Assembly (NCBI GenBank): GCA_014529385.2
Contig: CM043944.1
Span: 59,324,268 to 59,388,267, forward strand
DNA: 64,000 nucleotides
Origin: Adiantum capillus-veneris
Lineage: Eukaryota > Streptophyta > Polypodiopsida > Polypodiales > Pteridaceae
Direction of reading: 5' to 3'
Shown here: positions 32,077 to 43,238 of the stretch, piece by piece
How positions within the stretch are numbered: the first letter of the stretch is position 1
Layout: each line of letters begins with the position of its first letter
Notes under the pieces: model-generated
The model's database searches: none
The model's input: only the letters and a program-made list of their open reading frames with translations
Told to the model about the DNA's origin: nothing
Program-made: the position numbers and the translations under genes

Positions 32077-33120
32077 TGTTGGGGGTACCATCATTGCATA
32101 GCTCCAATGATCAACAAAATTATCAATCCGGAGAGATGAGCTACCCGGCTACGGCATGGAAACACTCAATTAGTGAGCTAATCATGGAAACATGAATGGT
32201 AACTCTATGAGGTAACCATCTCGGCCTATGGAGGAGCTAAGCCACAATGATTGGCAATCTCCACATCCACTTCCCTTCACCTCCAATCAACCCAATTACA
32301 CACACTAACGATTGCAAGACGCAGACATCACTAATCCTATCATGCAACACACTAATCGCAAGGACACACACACAGATCTATCAAGCACCACACTCCAACC
32401 AAACCTACATGCGCACATAAGCAAAAGAGGACAATCACACAAGATTAGAGCAAGATTAACCACTTATTAGTTACGATCTAGCTAACCAAAGCATCTTTAG
32501 CAATCACAAGAAGCATGAGAGAGGCATAGTGAAAGAGAATTAAGCATTGATTAGTGTTAATCAAGTCAGATGAGCTAGGAGAAGCTCAAGGACTCCATAG
32601 CCACACACCTCATGATCTCTCACCAAAGAATGGTCTCAACAAATGAGCTTGAGAATCGTAATTTCTTTTACACACTACCTTATATACCTAGGGTAAAATA
32701 TGCATTGTCCGCCCAAGGCCTTTAGGACTCCACCATTTGCTAAATCTGCAACCTAGGCACACTAACTGACCTATTCTTTATGGCTTGGAACTCCCATTGA
32801 ACCCATAACACATTAAAAATATTACAATGGCTTGAAATAAATCGGTAATTTACAATACATAGCCATTTTGAAAAATGTAAAAAATGTGTAACTCCAATCT
32901 TCACTGCTTCTTTGTATTCATCCTTGACGTGCATTTATACATCTTTGGTCTTTTAACAGCTTCTGTTAACTGACGTTGGCTTAGTTCACACTCTACTCCT
33001 TGAACAGTAGGTTGAATCCCTCTATGCCCCGCATAGGGAGGAGCATGGGACTCATACTTTACTTCTCATTAAGAGAGTGAGTAACACATAGCCAATTGCC
33101 ATGGAGAAGATAACCATCCT
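32077..33120 (-). repeat. Gypsy-3 5' LTR (minus strand)
   Basis: The plus strand starts TGTTGGGGGTACC at 32077 next to the PBS. The outer boundary is placed at ...ATCCTACA (33120) because recognisable gypsy coding sequence begins there; this edge is tentative. A minus-strand TATA box (GGTATATAAGGT, 32677-32688) supports LTR identity and orientation. No second LTR is present in the window. Confidence 0.6.
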
Positions 33121-33360
33121 ACAAAGTGAATGGTTCTTCTTTCTTCCCTAAGGCAAGGGATGAAATTACATCTTTAAAATTGGGGTCAGTAGCATACTCA
33201 TCTATCATGGAAGATAGATCATTGTGAGTTGCTATGGACACTGCATTGGTCCTTGGCTGTCGTGATAGTGCATTAGCTACTTGATTGTGCTTGCTAGCAA
33301 TGTTAGAAATATGAAAATTGAATTGCGAAGAAAATTTGCCCACCTCATTTCTTTGTCGGA
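33119..33360 (-). pseudogene. Gypsy RNase H/integrase-linker fragment
   Basis: A minus-strand reading contains QFNFHISNIASKHNQVANAL, then DLSSMIDEYATDPNFKDV and KKEEPFTL. These match the end of chromovirus RNase H (HI.GK.N.VADALSR) and the linker before integrase. It covers about 80 codons and is isolated. It abuts a PPR relic on its right. Confidence 0.75.
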
Positions 33361-33394
33361 GAGCTTGGTTTGCGTCGTGAAGTAGGTAAGAAAA

Positions 33395-34300
33395 CAAAAA
33401 AGAAATTCTTGATGAGCTTCCTTTCAAGGGTTTTGTTTGTTGGAGTGCACTGATTAGAGAAATGCCAAATATGGTTGTGGTAAGGAGGCTCAAGATATAT
33501 ACTACCTATGAAATTCTTGCAAAAGCAAAAGAAATCCTTGATGAGCTTCCTATCCAGAATGTCGTTGCTAGGAGCACATAGCACCATATGCCAACCTGAC
33601 TTTGGCAAAGAAGCTCTGGGCTATTTTCAACAAATGCAAAGTGAGTGCCTTTATGCCTAACATGGTTGTGGTAAGGAAGCTTAAGGTATACACCAAATCA
33701 CATCCTTGCAAAAGCACAACAATCCTTGATGATAAAAAACTCACTAATAGATTACGAAATTCTGAACTCTTTGTGTGTACGGTGCTTTAATCGATATGTA
33801 TGCCAAATCTGGCGGGAATCCAGATTTTGTGTTTCACCATTGAAACTTGGTCCTATACATATAGACATAAGCCAAGCTACCATGACAAACGTCTTGCATC
33901 AAGGATTCTGCAACCAAGCGTATGGCTTTTGAACGTGTTACTAGTACACACACTGAGATTTGCAATACTGGGCTACTTTACAGAGACACACATTTAGGAA
34001 ACACATTCGCTATTGTGTATGTCAAATGTGATGGCTTCACAAAAGCACGAGAAGCTTTGATAGAGCTTTCTATCAAGGGTGTTGTCCCTTGTAACTAATT
34101 GATTGCAAGATATGCTGAATGAGGACAAGGTCAAGAAGCTCTATACCGTTTTTGTCAAATACAAAGTGAAGGCCTCTCTCCAAATGCAACCACATATGCC
34201 TCTCTCCAAATTACTAGTACAGGAAAATTCATTGCATTCTTTAAGCAAGACAACTAAAGCAAAACTGTGGACTTCTTTGACGGAGTGAAACAAAGGTAGA
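33395..34300 (+). pseudogene. PPR relic, best preserved in the window
   Basis: Plus-strand frames give EILDELPFKGFVCWSALI, KAKEILDELPIQNVV, FGKEALGYFQQMQSE, YGALIDMYAKSGG, then VYVKCDGFTKAREALIELSIK and, across a stop, YAEXGQGQEALYRF followed by SEGLSPNATTYASL. This is the order of P/L/S motifs in PLS-class PPR proteins. Stops and shifts abound. A segment of about 75-90 bp (ATGGTTGTGGTAAGGA...) at about 33467 recurs at about 33663, so there was also a local duplication. Confidence 0.82.
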
Positions 34301-34414
34301 TTAGAAAGACTCCTAACAAACACTACCTGCAACATACATGCAGCTCTAACACCAGAGACGACTTAAAGATGAGTTCCTTGAAATACAAAATTGAAATAAA
34401 GTCAAAAGGTATAT

Positions 34415-35580
34415 TTATGTAATGTCACAATGTACACAATGATTACAAAATTTTGCAATCAGCGAATAACTACAAAATGTCGCAATCCATGTGCCCAAGC
34501 GCTTTTGTCCAGGCCGTTTGTAGTTGGGCTGGTCCCACACCACCTTTGTGGCCTCCTTTTGCTCACTGGAGTCCCCCATTGTGTCATCTGTCTCCTGTAG
34601 AATCTTGTGGGGGGTCTTCAATTCAACACGGCCTAATCTGGCACAACTACAACACTCTAGGTTTTCCCTCCAATGTTTATCTATAAAATTTAGAACAATA
34701 GAGTCCTCTTCACTGGCCCAAATGCTCAACACATCTCCTCCCCTAGCAAAAAAGTTTGCTCTATCCTTTGACTGTAGGTATTCCCACAACCATGGGCCGA
34801 GCATGCACGTAAGAAAAGGCATTTGACCTGTATTAACATGGGAGCCAAACTTTGGCACATTACAAATGTTTTTAGCATAATTAAATAGACACTTGTATGC
34901 ACTGTCATCAACTAGTAGAGTATTCTTAGGCCCAAATTGGCTAGTAGACCTTTTCCAAAAGTCGTCCAGATGCTTAAAGAAAACAGGTTTTCTACCGTTG
35001 ATCTTGTGCCTCTAAAGCACACTACAAGAAGACTGCCCAATGAATCCTGCCATCACCGCGTGTAAACAAGGGAAGCATTCACAAAAACGAGTCACTAAGT
35101 TATGCTCCATACTGGAGCTCTAGTCGGAAGACCTTGGAGTGACTGGCTGCCGACAATAAAAACTGCCTTGCATCACGCTGCATAAGGAAGTATAGCCGTC
35201 TAGGCCTCTCGACCAAAACCTGGTCATAAAGTAGATTCCATGTTGGAAGAAAAATTTCTTCATCCAATACTACTTTATGAATCAGAAGATCGTTCAAATT
35301 CAAAATCAGAGTTGTAGGAGCATTGTCCACACTATCTGGGATATAGTAGTCTTCCTCAGGCACTCCAAGTATCCGGCTCGGATCGTTGCAGTTTGGGAAA
35401 GACCATGCTGCTGAGCTAGAGTTATATACCTATGCCAGCTTCATGAAAACCTTTCGCTTCAGCTCCAAATAGCTTTGTAACCTTTTAAACGGGTGATCTA
35501 TCACAAGTTTCTTCGGCCTTAACTTGTAAATCGATCTTCGTGGTGAACACACTAGCACAACCATCATATCCTAATGTATT
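34415..35580 (-). pseudogene. FCP1/NIF-like HAD phosphatase relic A
   Basis: Minus strand, starting near 35575: MVVLVCSPRRSIYKLRPKK, KLVIDHPFKRLQSYLELKRK, PEEDYYIPDSVDNAPTTLIL, then LNLNDLLIHKV (site of the HAD DxDxT motif, both Asp changed to Asn), VERPRRLYFLM, a shift, SMEHNLVTRFCECFP, and FKHLDDFWKRSTSQFGPKNT with LLVDDSAYKCLFN. The order LDLNGLL, RPG..FL, WSSM..N, NTLL.DDS.YK is that of the FCP1-homology (NLI-interacting factor) family, which in active members dephosphorylates proteins such as RNA polymerase II CTD. Several stops and at least one shift. The C-terminal ORF reaches 34415. Confidence 0.7.
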
Positions 35581-35658
35581 ACTGCTTTCAATAGACTGTA
35601 CATAAGGCAACTAGCTTATTTAAAAAAAAAGAAAATATTTGCAAAAAAGACATTGTAT

Positions 35659-35814
35659 ATCATTCATAAGTTGTCCTTGAAAAAACATAACATTTACAAA
35701 GGTGAATCATATCATTCATAATTTGTCCTTGAAAAAACATAACATTTACAAAGGTGAATCATATCATTCATAACTTGTCCTTGAAAAAACATAACATTTA
35801 CAAAGGTGAATCAG
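35659..35814. repeat. 52-bp tandem repeat, three units
   Basis: Units beginning ATCATTCATAA at 35659, 35711 and 35763 are almost identical (TTGTCCTTGAAAAAACATAA core). They lie inside a probable intron of the FCP1-like relic A. Confidence 0.92.
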
Positions 35815-35819
35815 GGCTA

Positions 35820-36005
35820 TAGACCAACACCATCTTGGCTGGTAGCAATTGGATGTCAAGAATCAACAGCAGGGTGACTAGCCAGAGGGACTTCGAAAGC
35901 GAGCACATCCCCATCAACTCCCGCACAATTAACCAGGGGTTGGTTAACTACCTGCTTGGTAGCATCGCCAGCAGGGACTTCAGCTGCATCCCCACTGTAA
36001 GGTCT
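35820..36005 (-). pseudogene. Possible upstream exon of FCP1-like relic A
   Basis: The minus strand reads GDAAEVPAGDATKQVVNQPL, then VDGDVLAFEVPLASHPAVDS before a stop. Its composition is coding-like and recalls the linker GDAKEINVETPST between the C48 and FCP1-like parts at 48.1 kb. Low-complexity linkers are weak evidence, so this is tentative. Confidence 0.35.
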
Positions 36006-36590
36006 CTACTTTCAAATTGCACACAAGTTCTATTACGCATTTGTATTTTTTTGAACCATCACTCCTTATTTAAGATATTCGAGTTCAAATTATGAATCGT
36101 AGGTTGAGAAAACCTAGAAATTAAAATTTACGTTACAAAATTCTGACATGTTTAGCTATATGAATCACTAACTAACTTATTGCAAGACTTATTTACTGAT
36201 TGTAGAATTTTCTTTTACTACTGTAAAGTTAATATAAGACTGTAAAGTTTAACTTAAAAATGTAAAGTAAATTATCATTAAGAAAATAAATAAAATAATT
36301 ATAAAAACAAAAGAATACACAGGGATGACAAATGAAGGTACATGGATCACATAGGAGGGGACAAAGTGGGACACACTGTCACATGAAAAAGGAGAGGCTA
36401 CTCTTGACTAATCTTAATGAGGGGGGGCTTGTGTGGCCTTATCTTTTGATGATAATGACAAAGTGGTCAAGCTCATGGGTACCACAAGGGTACCAAAAAC
36501 GCGGGTATGATTTTTGGGAAAAAAATAAAAAAATATTTTTTAAAATATTTTTTTAATTTTTTTTTTGAAAAAAAGTTGGACGTTTTCTTT
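36006..36590. other. AT-rich stretch without a gene
   Basis: No coding region supported. The last part (36400-36590) contains G-, A- and T-runs and leads to a TATA-like site at 36594. Confidence 0.4.
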
Positions 36591-36593
36591 TCT

Positions 36594-36604
36594 GCTATAA
36601 ATAG
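36594..36604 (+). promoter_or_regulatory. Candidate TATA box
   Basis: GCTATAAATAGAGC is a strong plant TATA consensus. About 130 bases downstream a transcribed-strand minisatellite begins. This may be the promoter of an undefined LTR; no matching second LTR was found. Confidence 0.45.
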
Positions 36605-36734
36605 AGCATCCATGCTCACACATTAGACATAGAGATTGCTTCTATAGCGCTCACGAAGTGCTACCACTTCTCTTAGAGAGAAGGCGCCCACAAACCACTA
36701 AGAGAGCAAAAACTCTAGTAGACTAATAAGGTGT

Positions 36735-37570
36735 GTATTAATTGAGCATTCAATTAGTTTTAAGAAGGATATGTATGTATGTGTGCTATCTCCTACTCTA
36801 ATCTCTCTAATAGATTAGTAAGATTCAACTAGCTATGTGTATGTGTGCTATCTCTTACTCTAATCTCTAATGGATTAGTAAGATTCAATTAGTTATGTGT
36901 GTGTGTGTGTGCTATCTCTTACTCTAATCTCTAATGGATTAGTAAGTTCAATTAGTTATGTGTGTGTGTGCTATCTATTACTCTAATCTCTCTATTAGAT
37001 TAGTAAGATTCAATTAGCTATGTGTATGTGTGCTATCTCTTACTCTAATCTCTAATGGATTAGTAATATTCAATTAGTTATGTGTGTGTGTGTGTGCTAT
37101 CTATTACTCTAATCTTCTAATAGATTAGTAAGATTCAATTAGCTTTAAGAAGGATATGTGTGTGTGTGTGTGTGTTATCTTTTACTCTAATCTCTCTAAT
37201 AGATTAGTAAGATTCAATTAGCTTTAAGAAGGATATGTGTGTGTGTGTTATCTTTTACTCTAATCTCTCTAATAGATTAGTAAGATTCAATTAGTTATGT
37301 GTGTGTGTGTGTGCTATCTATTACTCTAATCTTCTAATAGATTAGTAAGATTCAATTAGCTTTAAGAAGGATATGTGTGTGTGTGTGTGTGTTATCTTTT
37401 ACTCTAATCTCTCTAATAGATTGGTGAGATTCAATTAGCTTTAGAAAAGTACGTGTGTGTGTTCTCTTTTACTCTAATCTTTCTAATGGATAGTAAGATT
37501 CAATTAACTTTAGAAAAGATGTGTGGGTATGTTTTCTCTTACTCTAATCTCTCTAAGTATACCTACTCTC
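36735..37570. repeat. Hairpin-bearing minisatellite, about ten imperfect units
   Basis: Each unit (about 60-130 bp) contains TTACTCTAATCT, CTAATAGATTAGTAA and a TG run. TTACTCTAATC and GATTAGTAA are complementary apart from two bases, so each unit can fold as a hairpin. Some units add AGCTTTAAGAAGGATATG. Unit length differs mainly through the TG run and this optional block. Confidence 0.85.
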
Positions 37571-38140
37571 TCTAGTTAGTACATCTTCACTATTAATTTA
37601 TATATTGTTAATTGAAAGTTAATACATAAGAGAACTCATCATATTCTTATTATACATGATGAAATTCTCATTCACCAATGTTATTGTCAATTAGGTTAAA
37701 TAGAATTTTGAATAATACTAAAAATTGATTTAGTTGAAGTATAGAATTGAAGTTAAAATTGGATTAGAAATGTTATGCATAAAAGTAATGCATTCCTAAA
37801 CTTTCACTCGTAATTTACACACTTAATTTTTAATTAATTATGATTAGCAAATATTTGATGTATAGAAATTAGATGTAGAACAACAACACTAAGTGTGAAT
37901 CCAAGTTGGCGAGGGTTCAAATTACAGACTCTCTTTGAAAAGAAGGAGATTACTAGGGACATTGACCAATTTAAAGTTCTAAGTGTATAACATAAGTATA
38001 GTACAAAAAAAAATGGCTCCAAAGAGTGCTTGAACCCAAGGCGCTAATGATCATGAAGCTGGTACAAGTAACGGTGGAATCCCTGCGGAAAATGCTATGT
38101 CTCCACTAATCGGACCAATCGGAGCTATGGTATAGGTTAG
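37571..38140 (+). other. Noncoding, then a possible gag-like start
   Basis: Mostly AT-rich. At 38012 an ATG opens MAPKSA, a TGA, then TQGANDHEAGTSNGGIPAEN and GPIGAMV before a stop. The composition resembles the start of a gypsy gag, but no domain follows, so this is only a possibility. Confidence 0.25.
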
Positions 38141-38369
38141 TATTGCAGTTTCAAGTTATGCATCATTTCATATGCGAGACCATAGGAATATATTATTTAC
38201 CTTATGAAAAAAAAACACGGATCGAAACCACGGGGCTTAACCCCAAGAAACTCGTCATATGTTTGACAAGTAGGAAAGATTGTCTGGTTAAACTGGTTGC
38301 TATAGAAAAGAATGTTTTTCCAAAACCTTCGGTATGGTTTCTCTCAAGTCTCTCTACTTATTAGCGCTG

Positions 38370-38548
38370 GTATTATGTGGCAGTTGCCGAGGCGTGAGAT
38401 GACGCCCAGGATGGCACCGCTGATGCTGTGGTGGGAGTACACCCAGATTAGCCCAGCTGGATACTGCGGTTTTGTTTTGCCGTGGCGTGAGGATGACACC
38501 CAGATTGGCACCGTTGTTGTTGTGACGGGAGTACGTCCAGATTAGCAC
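38370..38548. repeat. Two-copy GC-rich direct repeat of about 88 bp
   Basis: GCCGAGGCGTGAGATGACGC...GGAGTACACCCAGATTAG is repeated as GCCGTGGCGTGAGGATGACA...GGAGTACGTCCAGATTAG. Both end in CCAGATTAG. It stands out from AT-rich surroundings. Confidence 0.7.
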
Positions 38549-39130
38549 AACGAGTACTTGTCGAGCGGTATGGGACGCTCATGAGGACAAGGGTTTTTAT
38601 AAATAATGTATATACCGATCGGACATAATAACGCTAGTAGAGATTCTTGAGTGAACCTAATCCAAGGGTTGTTGGTTTAAAATTGGACGACTTCTTGTTT
38701 GACAATTGTTTGTAATACTGTTTGAAGGGTTGTTTTAACGAACCAGTATCATAAATAAAGTAAAGGAACATGTATGTTTAAACAATGTGGTAGTAATTAG
38801 ATAACAAAAGAAGGGTGAGTGTGGTGTGGAAAGTGGGAGAATGATACCCCGATGGTATCATTCTATGGACGGTTGGACCCGATGAGTCGGGTAACTTTCC
38901 AACGCTAGAATGTTTTTTTATTAGTCATAAATCTTAAAAGAGACAAACCTTGGCGGCTGTGCTTCTGAAACATGGGGAAAAAAGCGCACAGGTTGGTCAC
39001 TCTAAGATTTATACTTTTATGTATAATTGATTATAGATAGTTTTTAGATAGGGTTATGGTGGTCACGCTCTGCCATAGCGAGATAGGACCAATCCTTCAC
39101 TAACGGTTCATGCCCGTGGCTACGTAGTAG
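38549..39130. other. No gene seen
   Basis: AT-rich; contains GATACCCCGATGGTATC near 38844 (short inverted repeat). No coding signal supported. Confidence 0.4.
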
Positions 39131-39870
39131 CTAAGGCAATGTCCGTTGGTTTTTCCTTATCAGGATTGGAGACCTATCAAAGGTACTCCGCTCCTCTCGA
39201 CAAGGGGCAGGGACCTCACACCCACCATCTTGAGAAGCTTCACTGAACAGGGTTTTCTTTTGCCTCTTGGATGGTGCCTTTGCCGAACCTTGTTTCCTTT
39301 TTCTCGCTTGCGCAAACATGTCTTCTAGAGTGTCTGCACAATCTTCCCTAACATTAGGTGCACCTTTCTCCATGAATGTATCATTGCCTACATCTTCATT
39401 GTCCACTTCGATTGCCACTACAGTCGACCTCGTCAACCTCCTAGGAAAGCTTTGCTTTTAGGAGGCAAAGCTTTCGCCTCCCACCTCTTGCAGGCTTTTG
39501 CAATTTTGCATTGTCCTCTGTGGCATCTCCTTTTGCCTCTATAGCATTATCCTGTGCTTCAAGAATCTTTGCAGCAGTTATGGAATAAGTGATAAAAAGT
39601 AGTAAGTACCTTCAAGCTAAATAATAATTGTGTAGTATCTAGCAAATAACTGGCTAAAGCTTGCAAACAATACCTAAAACTGGTTGCAAGATAACCTCGC
39701 TACCTAGCTGGCTACAAGAAAACCTCGCTGGAGATTCTCCCCAACATTTAGAGTCAACCGTAATTTCCACCGACCGCATTCCAAGTCCACCTAAGCTCTT
39801 CAATGGAGTGAAGACAGAGGTGCTTGGAGCACTATATATCAACTTTTTTGAGAGGACATAAAGCTGCAAA
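39131..39870 (-). pseudogene. Exon-like relic of an unrecognised nuclear-type protein
   Basis: The minus strand shows three coding-like blocks. 39863-39660 contains KLIYSAPSTSVFTPLKSLGG and ITVDSKCWGESPARF. 39580-39490 reads AQDNAIEAKGDATEDNAKLQ. 39436-39131 reads DTLEDMFAQARKRKQGSAKA with a basic PSKRQKK segment, a plausible nuclear localisation signal. Frames do not join without breaks. It could be the N-terminal part of FCP1-like relic A (same strand, upstream) or a separate gene. Function unknown. Confidence 0.35.
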
Positions 39871-39889
39871 AAAAAAACAAAGTTAACCT

Positions 39890-41330
39890 TTTGAAAACAA
39901 TAGCCAACTAGCTAAAAAGAAAATAGCAACCTAATGCTATTTAGAAGCTTTCTTCCAACATGATGTACAATTATTAAACAAGAATCAGATAGCTATTAGC
40001 AACTATAGCCTATTACAGAGGTAATAATTGTATTTTCAATAAGGGAATGAGAAGGTATACCCTACAAACAGCCAATAGCTAATGTTGAGCTATTTGAACA
40101 ATATGAGGTAGCTATTACCAGCCCATAGCTGCTTCATAGCTACCATATACCTATTAAGAAGTTAGTGTTCTACACAATAGGTGTGCGATAGCTTGTCAAG
40201 AGCTCTATGTAGCTTCTTCATAGCTACCATATACCTATTAAGATGTTAGTGTTCTACACAATAGGTGTGCGATAGCTTGTCAAGAGCTCTATGTAGCTAT
40301 AATAGATTTTGTAATATCTACTTAAGCTATATAAATAATTAGTCAAAATGGGCATAGCTATCACCACCTAGCTACTCAAGACATAGCTACCTAATAGCTG
40401 GTTAAAAGCTTGCCTGTCAACCTATTGTTGAGCTATTTGACAAGAACCAGGCTACTATTAGCAGTTAATAGCTGTTCCATAGCTATCAAATGGTCTTAAG
40501 GAGTTTATGGTCTACATGATAGCTTTATACAACTATTAGACAGGTAATAGCTATATTAGTAGCTACCTAATTAAGGCCATAACTATTACCCTCTAGCTAT
40601 GAAATTCAATTGCAGCTAAACGCTGGTTAAAAGCTTCTTGTAAAACAACTATAGTCAACTTTGGATAGGTCATAGCTACTTACAAGTTATTGAAGGTAGC
40701 TATTGGGTAGCTATCAGCAGTTAATAGCTCTTCCATAGCTATCTTAATGGTCTTAAGGAATTTATGACCTACACAATAGCTCTATATAAGGTGGCCAACA
40801 ACTATTAGAAAGGTAATAGCTGTATTAACAGCTGCTCAATTAAGGCCAAAGCTCTAACCCTCTAACTATCAAAGTAAATTGCAGCTAAAAGCTTCTTGTC
40901 AAACACCTATAGCCAACTTTGGATAGGTCATAGCTACTTACAAGCTATTGGAGGAAGCTATTGCACAACTATTAGCATTTAGAAGCTGTTTCATAGCTAT
41001 TAAAATGGTCTTAAATGGTTAATGATGTACACGATAGCTTTATATAAGGTAGCCAATAGCTATTAGACAGGTAATAGTTGTATTAATAGCTACCCAATTA
41101 AGACCATAGCTATTACCCTCTAGCTATAAAAGTCTACATGAGTTAAAAGCTAGTTAGAAGCTTCTTGTGAGACAACTTTAGCAAACTTTGGATATGCCAT
41201 AGCTTGTTAATAGCTATTGGTCAGTTATTATTGGGTGTTAATAGCTAAACAACATGACACAAGCAACAACTACTGCTATAACCATAACATAAGCAACAAC
41301 ATCCATTGCACAATAGCTATTAAAAAGGTA
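39890..41330. repeat. TAGCTA-rich tandem array, 257-bp unit
   Basis: Landmarks GCAGTTAATAGCTGTTCC, GCAGTTAATAGCTCTTCC and GCATTTAGAAGCTGTTTC lie at 40461, 40717 and 40975, a period of 256-258 bp. A shorter exact-type duplication (about 81 bp, GTTAGTGTTCTACACAATAGG) lies at 40162 and 40243. The motif ATAGCTA/TAGCTAT, itself palindromic, recurs dozens of times. No ORF. Confidence 0.85.
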
Positions 41331-41459
41331 GTACATCTATCACTGGCTTATTGGGGACATACTTGCTAGGGTACCTTTTTCTTCTATAGTGGAAGTATTC
41401 GCACAAAACATCTTCTTCAGATATGCAAGGATCTCTACGCTACCGTGTCACTCCACTCC

Positions 41460-43238
41460 CATGACAAGAAAATGAGCAAAGGAATGTTGATCAAGAGTAT
41501 TTGAATCCTGCATGGTTAATCAACAGTTATAAGGGCTTGCTAACAAGCCAATTTATAAGATAAAAGTGTGCCAGATGCGGCTCTAAGGGCCAGAAGATGT
41601 CTTGGTAATTCTAAACAATGAGTATTATTGAAGTTTTCATAGCTGGGATTTTATTAATCCAAGCTGAAGTACTCAAAAATCTCTACATGCTTGTCTTTAG
41701 GGCTCATCAATCGGAGCTACAGATAAGAATTTATGACAATTTTAAGTTGAGTTAGTAGCAGATCCGTACCGGATTGGGGAACTATAGCTGAGGGGACAAA
41801 ACTGGAATGAATGCATCAGGCTGAAGTGCTCAATTTCTGGAGCGAGTCGGTCTTTTCAGATCGGTGATTGAGATTTCGGTTGGCAAGATATGGCCAATTT
41901 AAGTATCGCAGGGGGCCGGGTTCGAACCGCCCTGGTCGCCCTGATCAGTCACATTCATCTGGCTTAATGAAGTGCGATGCCCGATGTGTATGCCAAATGT
42001 GGGCCGATGCGGAAGCATTTTTTATCATAAGCCTAGCTTTGAAGGACACATATACTTGCATCTTGGAAGCTATGGTGCCATTCAACACACTAGAGTGGGC
42101 AGTAGAATTCACGGTGATATTGCTAATCAGTGGATATGGAAAATGATGTCAAAGAGGCAAAGGCTTAACCGATATTATGCCAAATGTGATTCCTTTACAA
42201 TGACTATGGCCGGTATGCATGCCAAATGAGAAGCCTTCTACTAGCCAAATGTGATGCCTTCTACTTGTAGGCATTGCATGGCTGTTATGTATACCAAATT
42301 TGGTGCCCTTACTAAGCCTTGGGCCACCCAAAAAGCCTAAGGCCGCCCAAGCCATGCTTTTAAGACCGGCCGCCCACCCAAACGAAGGGTGGCTGCCCAT
42401 TAAGTAAAAAAAAAGGGGGGTTTTATTTAACCTAAATGTGAAGGGGAAGGAAGGAGATGACGGGCCGCAACGAAAAAGAGGAGGAAGCGGGGAAGTTTTG
42501 TTCACGTAGGCCGCATGAAGTCTCAGATGAGCTCGCATTAGAGACGGGACTTGCTCAGAAGCTCCTTGTGCTGTGATTTGGCACCAACGGGGCAGGATTT
42601 TGCGCTGCTAAAAATCCGAAGCTTGCAACATCATAGGGTGGCTACCCATTAGCGATGTCGCTAATGGGTAGGCCAAAAATAGAAAGGTTAGCATGCAACC
42701 TACAAAAGGACAAAACATGTGGGGTTCTTCAGCTCATTATCATTGTTGGGAAGCTTTTTCTTTGGGGAGAGGAGGCCGAACTCCTAAGCCAAGGTTAGCC
42801 CAAGCTCCTCCTCATTTGATTTTAAGCTCTCTCTCTCTCCGGGAATCAAAAGAAGCCAAAGCTCTTGCTCTGATAAGAAGAGCTTGAACTCTAATATCGC
42901 TCGGGGAAGCCAAGCTTTCTTAAGCTCAAGCAAAGCCTAATCTCTCGAAGCCATAAGCAAAGCTCTAAAAAATCAAGCCTAATCTCTCAGATCTCATAAG
43001 CCAAGATTGATTTCTAATCTCTCGGATGCGAAGCCATAAACCAAAGCCCTTGCTCACTTAAGCCAAAACTCTCATTAATCAAGCTTAAGCCGATTTCGTA
43101 ATTTCGGTTGCCAAGCATAAGCCAAGCATAATCGTAATTCTATCACCATAAGCCAAGCCTAATTGAGTTTCTATCTCCTAAACCAATCCTAATCTTCTAA
43201 GCTTTCATTACCCGAATCATAAGCTCTCTTAAGCCATC
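41460..43238 (+). repeat. Direct repeat A, left part, with PPR relic
   Basis: It aligns with 49490 onward in the same orientation (CCAGATGCGGCT/TCAAATGCGGCT, CAGATCCGT, GCATCAGGCTGAAGTGCTCA, GTCGGTCTTTTCA). A decayed PPR lies at about 41985-42300 (DVYAKCGPMR and repeats of TATGCCAAATGTG). GGCCGCCCA segments follow, then a palindrome at 42649 and a TAAGCC-rich tract. It continues at 44572-44895 after the TIR element. Confidence 0.75.
42649..42672. repeat. Perfect 11-bp-arm palindrome
   Basis: CCCATTAGCGA, two bases TG, then TCGCTAATGGG. The equivalent place in direct repeat B (about 50742-50765) has the same arms with the centre CA, i.e. the exact reverse complement. Confidence 0.9.

Noticed and set aside
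34453-34826. Plus-strand ORFs of 77 and 100 codons
   Set aside because: They are the antisense of the FCP1-like relic A, whose minus-strand reading has family motifs.
35659-35814. CRISPR-like spaced repeats
   Set aside because: The 52-bp units are head-to-tail without spacers, and the sequence is a plant nuclear genome.
41925-41938. GGGTTCGAACC resembling a tRNA or SINE B box
   Set aside because: No A box, no cloverleaf and no 3' acceptor stem around it; the related repeat B lacks the motif.
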